From Cristatella mucedo (lineage: Eukaryota; Bryozoa; Phylactolaemata; Cristatellidae): a DNA stretch of 35,000 nt. The position numbers were made by a program, and so were the translations under genes. The stretch lies in assembly GCA_009760855.2 (NCBI GenBank), contig WPIO01000121.1, forward strand, positions 565,001 to 600,000, given 5' to 3'. A model generated the notes under the pieces. That model had not been told where the DNA came from and made no database searches. It saw only the letters and a list, made by a program, of their open reading frames with translations. This document shows, one piece after another, positions 30,165 to 35,000 of this stretch; the stretch's first letter is position 1; each line of letters opens with the position of its first letter.

Positions 30165-30240
30165 AAATGTGGCTAGTGGCAGCATGCACAGTGTCGGCAC
30201 GTACAAGCACGTGCCAAAGACGCATCACGAGGAAGCAGCG
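30165..30240 (-). mobile_element. Isolated LINE 3' UTR fragment
   Basis: About 70 bases (GTGGCTAGTGGCAGCATGC, CAGTGTCGGCAC, then ACGCATCACGAGG) match the 3' UTR of the LINE at 18,425-18,490 in the same orientation. Neither the coding part nor the (ATT)n tail is attached. Confidence 0.65.
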
Positions 30241-30628
30241 TACGCTGCGGCGAGCCAGGTGCGCTGTTAGCTCTTCGTTTGATGTCGAAAGGACCTGGAA
30301 GCAGCGAAACTTAAAAACAACTGACTCACCAGCGGCCGCTGATGAAAACTTGCCGCCACGATGACGTAGTCGCAGACGCTCTCTAAGCCGCTGGTTCGGC
30401 TGTCAGCTAACCCGACTAGCCACGACACGCCGCACACACACGCTCATTCGACCGGACGCTCGGACCGGAACCGGACGCACGTGCTGCAGGACGCTGCGCA
30501 TGCGCAACTGCGACTGCGAACAACCGAGCAACTGAGCGCTGCTAAAGAGATGCAGGCGCGTAATACTTGTTCAGTGAGCGACACGCACGCGGAATACGGC
30601 GTACGCGGCGCGGCCGACGGCAACGAAC

Positions 30629-30877
30629 CCGCTTGATTCATGTAGAACAGGTCGTCGCCATTCGATGGCAAGGCGAGCCGCCGTGGCAGACGGCACGTTC
30701 CCGCTTCGCCGCGGAAGTAGAAGCCGACGCAGTCACTTCGAAGCAGGCAGTCCAGGCTGCACGTGGCCAACGACGCTCCGGTCGACGACTGCAGCGTCGC
30801 CGTATCGTCGACGTTGACTTAGAGCAGATCTGCGAGGGAAGTCATCGAAAACAGGCCGCCGAGCCCGTACGCTTCGG
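30629..30877 (-). pseudogene. Lectin copy A, PAN/apple-like exon with an in-frame stop
   Basis: A textbook acceptor (CTCTCCCTTTGCAG) ends at 30,878 and a GCGG|GTTCGT donor follows 30,629. The exon is 249 nt, phase 1 at both ends. It reads A-E-A-Y-G-L-G-G-L-F-S-M-T-S, then after the break A-T-C-S-L-D-C-L-L-R-S-D-C-V-G-F-Y-F and T-C-R-L-P, ending L-F-Y-M-N-Q-A. The Cys pattern and C-x-G/A-F-Y-F...C-x-L core are PAN/apple-like and match 4,477-4,752 closely. A TAA at 30,821-30,819 sits where copy B has an AGC serine codon and would end the protein before the PAN core. The rest of the frame is clean, so the stop is recent, a sequence error, or bypassed by splicing. It leads in phase into the lectin exon at 28,245. 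Confidence 0.72.
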
Positions 30878-31615
30878 CTGCAAAGGGAGAGCGAACTGCT
30901 TTCTGGAAGTTGCCCACCGATGCTCCGTCTCTATTCCATGCGCTACACCAGAGATGACAGCTGTGCATGGTACACTTTCGCGTCGCAGTCCCCGGTCCCC
31001 TTAGTCGCCTCTGCCTTCGCTGCCAACGAGTCATCCAGTTATCCAGCTCGCACCAACTGGCCCGCGAGTCAGGCTGGGCGCTCGGTATTGTAAGGAATTA
31101 ATTGACCGTAGGCGTCAGCTTGAGCGGCGCTCCGAGTTGGAATCAGAAATTGGAAATTGTATACGACTTCAGCAAAAGCTCTCCTCATTTTAGCCAATGA
31201 GATATTTGTAGGTCTGTACGCATGTGTGTATGTTTTGTGCATGTGCATTTTGTATGTACACACACATATATATATATATATGATGTAGATAGATATATAG
31301 ATAGATAGATATATAGATAACGATGAAAGATCTTTCATGTGAAGCGACTGGTTCCGTTCCGAATCACATGCCAAATCATCAATCCATGAAGCGTCCGTTA
31401 AGTGCCCCGCAATGGCACCTACAGTCACCTTAGGCGAAAGTAACTTCAACGATCCTTCCCTTTATTAATGCGACCGATCAGCTAGCGGCAAGTAAGTGAA
31501 CGACGAGGCTCAGTACCAATAAACTCAATGAGCAGGCAAGCTAGACATGACCAGATTGAGCAGCCAGCAAGTGCCTCAGCCACCGCCGCCGCCGAGGCAG
31601 CTCTTCCGACGTACC
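30878..31615 (-). other. Probable first intron of lectin copy A
   Basis: No coding motif was recognised here. It includes a TA/GATA microsatellite at 31,258-31,320. The first intron would have this extent if the signal-peptide exon above it is real. Confidence 0.35.
31258..31320. repeat. TA and GATA microsatellite
   Basis: CACACATATATATATATATGATG followed by GATAGATATATAGATAGATAGATA. Confidence 0.9.
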
Positions 31616-31900
31616 GAAGCTGAGAAGCAGCAGCAACGCTGCGGCGCGCGCAGAGGTCAGTGTTCCGCCGCCGCAGCCGTCGGAGCCGAGACGCAGGAGG
31701 CCGCGGCCTGGCGAGCGGCCGCGGCCGCGGCCTCCACGACTCCGACGGCTCGCTCGCCCGGGAGCAGCAGCTGCTGCAGGAGAAGCGACTCGCCAGCCGG
31801 CGCCGCGCTGATCGACGCGACGATCGAGGAGCGTGGCCGCGCTGAGCGACTGCGACCGTGGCTGCGCCGCCTCGGTGAGACGCGCATCTATCGGCGACAT
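31616..31900 (-). CDS. Candidate first exon of lectin copy A with signal-peptide core
   Basis: The minus strand reads S-A-R-A-A-A-L-L-L-L-L-S-F and then a strong donor, TTCG|GTACGT, after base 31,615. One base is left over, so it joins the PAN exon in phase 1 as ...L-L-L-S-F-A-A-E-A-Y-G. That is a hydrophobic run followed by small residues, as at a signal-peptidase site. The start is unclear. The only in-frame ATG is at 31,900-31,898, which adds about 80 Arg/Ala/Gly-rich residues. Alternatively the codon at 31,660-31,658 (CTG, preceded by GGAACA) would begin a compact 16-residue signal peptide if it were ATG or used as a CUG start. The call rests on phase, composition and position only. Confidence 0.33.
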
Positions 31901-32008
31901 TAGGCTGAAGAAAGACGAAAGGGCAGCCTCTACCTCCGGCGCCCCTACTTATGTCAACTGGCCGCTTCTCGAGCGCCTCTAGCGCGGACGAGGTTCACCT
32001 AGCGCAAA

Positions 32009-32022
32009 ATGGCGGCCGCCAG
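32009..32022 (+). other. Candidate plus-strand start exon (M-A-A-A)
   Basis: CAAAATGGCGGCCGCCAG is followed directly by GTGACG. An A at -3, an Ala-rich start and a GT donor are typical of a very short first coding exon in GC-rich promoters. No downstream exon of such a gene is visible before the window ends. Chance is a real alternative. Confidence 0.2.
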
Positions 32023-32109
32023 GTGACGGTCTTTGAAGGTGGACTTTCAGTTTTGTTTCCTACCTACCGATCCATTCGAATGACGGCCGTCGGACTGCCG
32101 TTACTCAAA

Positions 32110-32815
32110 GTCGGCGAGCGCGAGTCGCAAACGCACCCATCGATTTGCATTGAGCGAAACGAGTTTCTTACAGAGACCTCTCACTGTATTTTTATTTTCT
32201 CATTCGACCGAGCGAGCCGTTACTAATGGCTCGGCTTTAGCCGCAGTCACTAAATAGCGGCAGCGTGTCTTAAGACTGCTGAAAGGCGACAAGTGTCGTG
32301 CGACGCGACTGCTCGAGCGTTAGCGTCAACGAGTTTCCCCCAGAGGCTGATTTCTTCGTGAAAGCGTTAATGGCATACTAGACTGTCAACTAGTGGCAGA
32401 TGATTACCAACAACTATGCTAGGTTTTCGATAGATATTTAAATAGTAGATTTAAATAATCGCCAGCTTCTCCGCCGTTCGCGCCTCTAACTGCCACTTCA
32501 AGAGTGGCCATCATGCAGTCCTGCGTCGAGCCGCACCGCCAGCATCAGCTATTCTGATCGTTATGGATTTCGCCATGATTCCAGTGCAATCAGTCTCTGG
32601 CCGAGCCAAGTCCTGTCATTTCGCTTTGTTTGATCGATGCGCACGGAAGTGTCGGTTGCGAGCGCGACCAGCGAGAAGGCTGCCCCTCCTCTAGCGTCCC
32701 TTTAATGTACGACGCTCAAAGATCAGCGAGTCACTTGCAGTGCAATGTAATGCTATCTCCGTCTTTTCTCTTAAGTCCACGAAGCCAAAATGATCATTTG
32801 GGTGTCACCGGGTGA
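32110..32815. other. No recognisable gene
   Basis: Mixed-composition DNA. I recognise no repeat family, exon or RNA gene. Confidence 0.4.
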
Positions 32816-32859
32816 CCGGTGATTCATATGTGTCATACACACATTCGCACGCAAACGCA

Positions 32860-32876
32860 CACATATATTTGTATAT

Positions 32877-32934
<58 letters not shown>

Positions 32935-32955
32935 GCGTGTGTGTGGGTGTGTGCG
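32860..32955. repeat. (CA)n-(TA)n-(TG)n composite microsatellite
   Basis: (CA)n at 32,878-32,911, (TA)n to about 32,934, then (GT)n to about 32,953. The order CA-TA-TG makes it an imperfect palindrome. Open frames on both strands are artefacts. Confidence 0.95.
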
Positions 32956-32984
32956 CCCACGCGCGTATTTGTGTGCATCGTCGC

Positions 32985-35000
32985 ACGGCCAGCAAGCAGT
33001 TCCGCGTGCCTTCCAGCGATACTGCTTCGGCAGAGGCATACGGGCAGCGTAACCCTTTGTGCCTCAGTTCCCAGAGAGTCACATCCGGATATTGTCATGC
33101 AAATCCACAGCCACTGGATTTCGCCAGCAGACGCTATATCTGTTATCACCAAGCCGCGTTGCAATAACCATAGCAGAAACTAGCTACGATCGTGCGCGGC
33201 TATTAATGTTTCCTATTATCAAATAAACTATATCTTCGTTGTGAGTGTTGTTGCCGGAAATTGCAAATAGCTAATTTTGCACTGGCTACCCCACAAGAAG
33301 CAAGCCCAGGTCGCTCGCATTTGTTGTGCATTCTCAGGCTCAGCTGCGAATCGCTCAATCTTAGTGGTCGTCAGTCACACCATAAACTTAGCGGCTGATT
33401 TAAGCTTTTACCATTGAAACCTTCGCTCACTGAGCGCTGACATTGACTCACTGACATTGACTTACTTCTCGACTATAACTGATGCCACGCTAAACCCTAA
33501 ACCGGACTGAGATGAAGAGAGAAATAGCAAAATATTTGATAAATATCAAGATATTTTGAATATTAATCTGATTAATATTAATCTGATGATTTTGCCTCAG
33601 GTCATGTCCCCCGCACCTTTCAAAAAATGTTTAGTCAGGTCACTACTTAAGAAAGCTACGCTGGACCAAGAGAGCTCGAGCAGGTCATGCCCAGTCATGC
33701 CCAGTCTCCCATCCACCGCTTCTATTGATAACACTGGAATGATTCCTGGTCGACCAGCTGAACTCAGACATTGAAATTTCAAACCTCTCTAGTTAGGAGC
33801 TGTCTGGTTTTAGAGCTAATAACAGCATTGGTACATATTTGCCATTTGTCACATTATTATTCTTATTATTATTCATTATTATTATTTATATTGTTACACA
33901 TTTGTAACATTACTTTAATTTCAGCGTAGAGTCAGCATTGCTTCGGGTGCAAAGCGACCTACTTAGGATGGCAGACGTGGGTGGAGTAACTCTGCTTGTT
34001 TTGCTCAATCTTTAGGAAGCTTTTAATACTATTGATCACCAGGCCCTTCTTGAGTGCCTCTCATCTCGCCTGGGGATATCTGCAACTGCATTGCAACGGT
34101 TCCGGTCCTATCTCAGGGAGATACTCCAAAGTATTGATGTGAACTGATAAAGATCATCCGAAGAATTTTTTAAGTATGGTAACCTCAGGGTTCTGAGCTT
34201 AGGTCCATTTCTTTTCACAGTATTTACTCTACCTCTTGATTCCTGCCGGCGTGATTGCCACAGGCACAATCTACGCTTTCACTTTCGTGAGGACGACAGT
34301 CAGTTGCGCCGTTGCCTTGATCTCTGCCAGCACGTCCAGCACGTCGAATTCTCTCTGCTCCCTCACTGCATGTATTGAAGATATTTGCACGAAGATGATG
34401 GCAGCACATTTCCTTTAATTGAATTGAGTTTGAACCAACTTATTAGCTATTGGGAAAACCTAGTGTGATTAGGGAAATTTGAAAAGCTAACTCTCAAAAT
34501 CGGCTCTGCCAACATATCTCCTGTTGAATCTATACGAAATCTAGGTGCAATGTTACAAAGTGACCCTACATTAGACTACCATATCAGCTACACAGTCAAT
34601 TCTGCCTACTTTTAGCAACATAACATTGCTCAAATTCGGACTTTTTTATACAGGGCTACCACATCAAAATTGGTCGATGCATTTGTGACATCCCGTCTTG
34701 ACTTGTGTAACTCAGTGCTCCCTGGTTGACCTCCCTGTGCACTCAGGAGCAAAACTCTGCGGCTCTGGATTTTCTATTGTGAACATCGTTGTTGTCACTT
34801 CACACCACTTCTCATCGACCTGAACTGGCCACCAGTCAACCATACATTGACTTCAAGCTTTTGTCACTCACTTTTAGGTCCCTTCGGCTTCTTCGACTCC
34901 AGCCTACTCGTCAGATCTACTGCCCAGCCAGGCAAAGCATCGTACGACCCACTTTTCAGGATCTAACTGTTTACCAATACCTAGTACAAACCTAAAATCC
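32985..35000 (+). pseudogene. Degenerate LINE with internal deletion, running off the window
   Basis: The 5' region (to about 33,440) matches 21,735-22,250. Nearly all of the endonuclease is missing. RT begins at about 33,600 with P-A-P-F-K-K and L-L-K-K-A-T-L-D-Q-E. Next come F-R-A-N-N-S near 33,815, an (ATT)n-rich insertion at about 33,838-33,925, and E-S-A-L-L relics. I-D-H-Q-A-L-L-E and L-S-S-R-L-G follow near 34,040, a decayed YGxPQG and FADD region near 34,170-34,300, N-L-L-A-I-G-K near 34,445, L-V-D-A-F-V-T-S-R-L-D-L near 34,680 and P-I-P-S-T-N-L-K-S at the window end. Dead. Confidence 0.85.

Noticed and set aside
31547-31903. Plus-strand Gln/Ala/Arg-rich protein of 118 residues
   Set aside because: GC-rich DNA keeps all frames open here. 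No domain or strong start context is seen, and the minus-strand reading has better splice-phase support.

Overview
This window is animal nuclear DNA, not bacterial or viral. It has long (CT)n, (GA)n, (CA)n and (TA)n microsatellites, many decayed CR1/L2-like non-LTR retrotransposons with (ATT)n-type 3' tails, tRNA-derived SINEs, ZMYM1-like hAT transposase remnants, and short coding exons bounded by GT/AG splice sites. F-type (fucose-binding) lectin exons point to an invertebrate or a non-mammalian vertebrate. I cannot name the species.

The host content I can support is a duplicated, minus-strand, multi-exon gene family coding for a secreted PAN/apple plus F-type lectin protein. Copy A runs from about 31.9-31.6 kb down to 24.67 kb. 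It has a candidate signal-peptide exon (~31,616-31,660 or further), a PAN exon (30,629-30,877), the first lectin half (28,040-28,245) and the last lectin half with the stop codon (24,669-24,910). Copy B runs from 4.75 kb to 1.87 kb, with a PAN exon (4,477-4,752), a poorly preserved first lectin half (~3,770-3,943) and a terminal exon (1,870-2,120). Every junction I can place is phase 1, so the exons join in one frame and could be shuffled as modules. Copy A carries a nonsense codon and a one-base frameshift, and possibly a lost ATG. A further first-half-like relic lies near 14.7 kb.

The rest is mostly mobile DNA. Region by region: 0-0.75 kb simple repeats; 1.5-4.8 kb lectin copy B, with an 86-bp near-perfect palindrome in an intron; 5.1-6.4 kb LINE tail and hAT remnant; 7.2-11.2 kb plus-strand LINE remnants; 11.3-13.0 kb two copies of a GC-rich module flanking microsatellites and a minus-strand LINE piece; 13.3 kb an 18-bp minisatellite; 14.1-14.8 kb LINE fragment, SINE and lectin relic; 15.4-17.6 kb a longer hAT relic; 18.2-21.5 kb the best preserved LINE (minus strand), with endonuclease and an uninterrupted reverse transcriptase; 21.7-23.4 kb plus-strand LINE relics; 24.0 kb second SINE; 24.7-31.9 kb lectin copy A, with LINEs, microsatellites and an AT-rich ~148-bp tandem array in its introns; 33.0-35.0 kb another plus-strand LINE relic running off the window.

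The LINE and SINE families look linked: the SINE tail resembles the LINE 3' end, so the LINE machinery probably moved both. All identifications come from reading motifs by eye; no database search was run.
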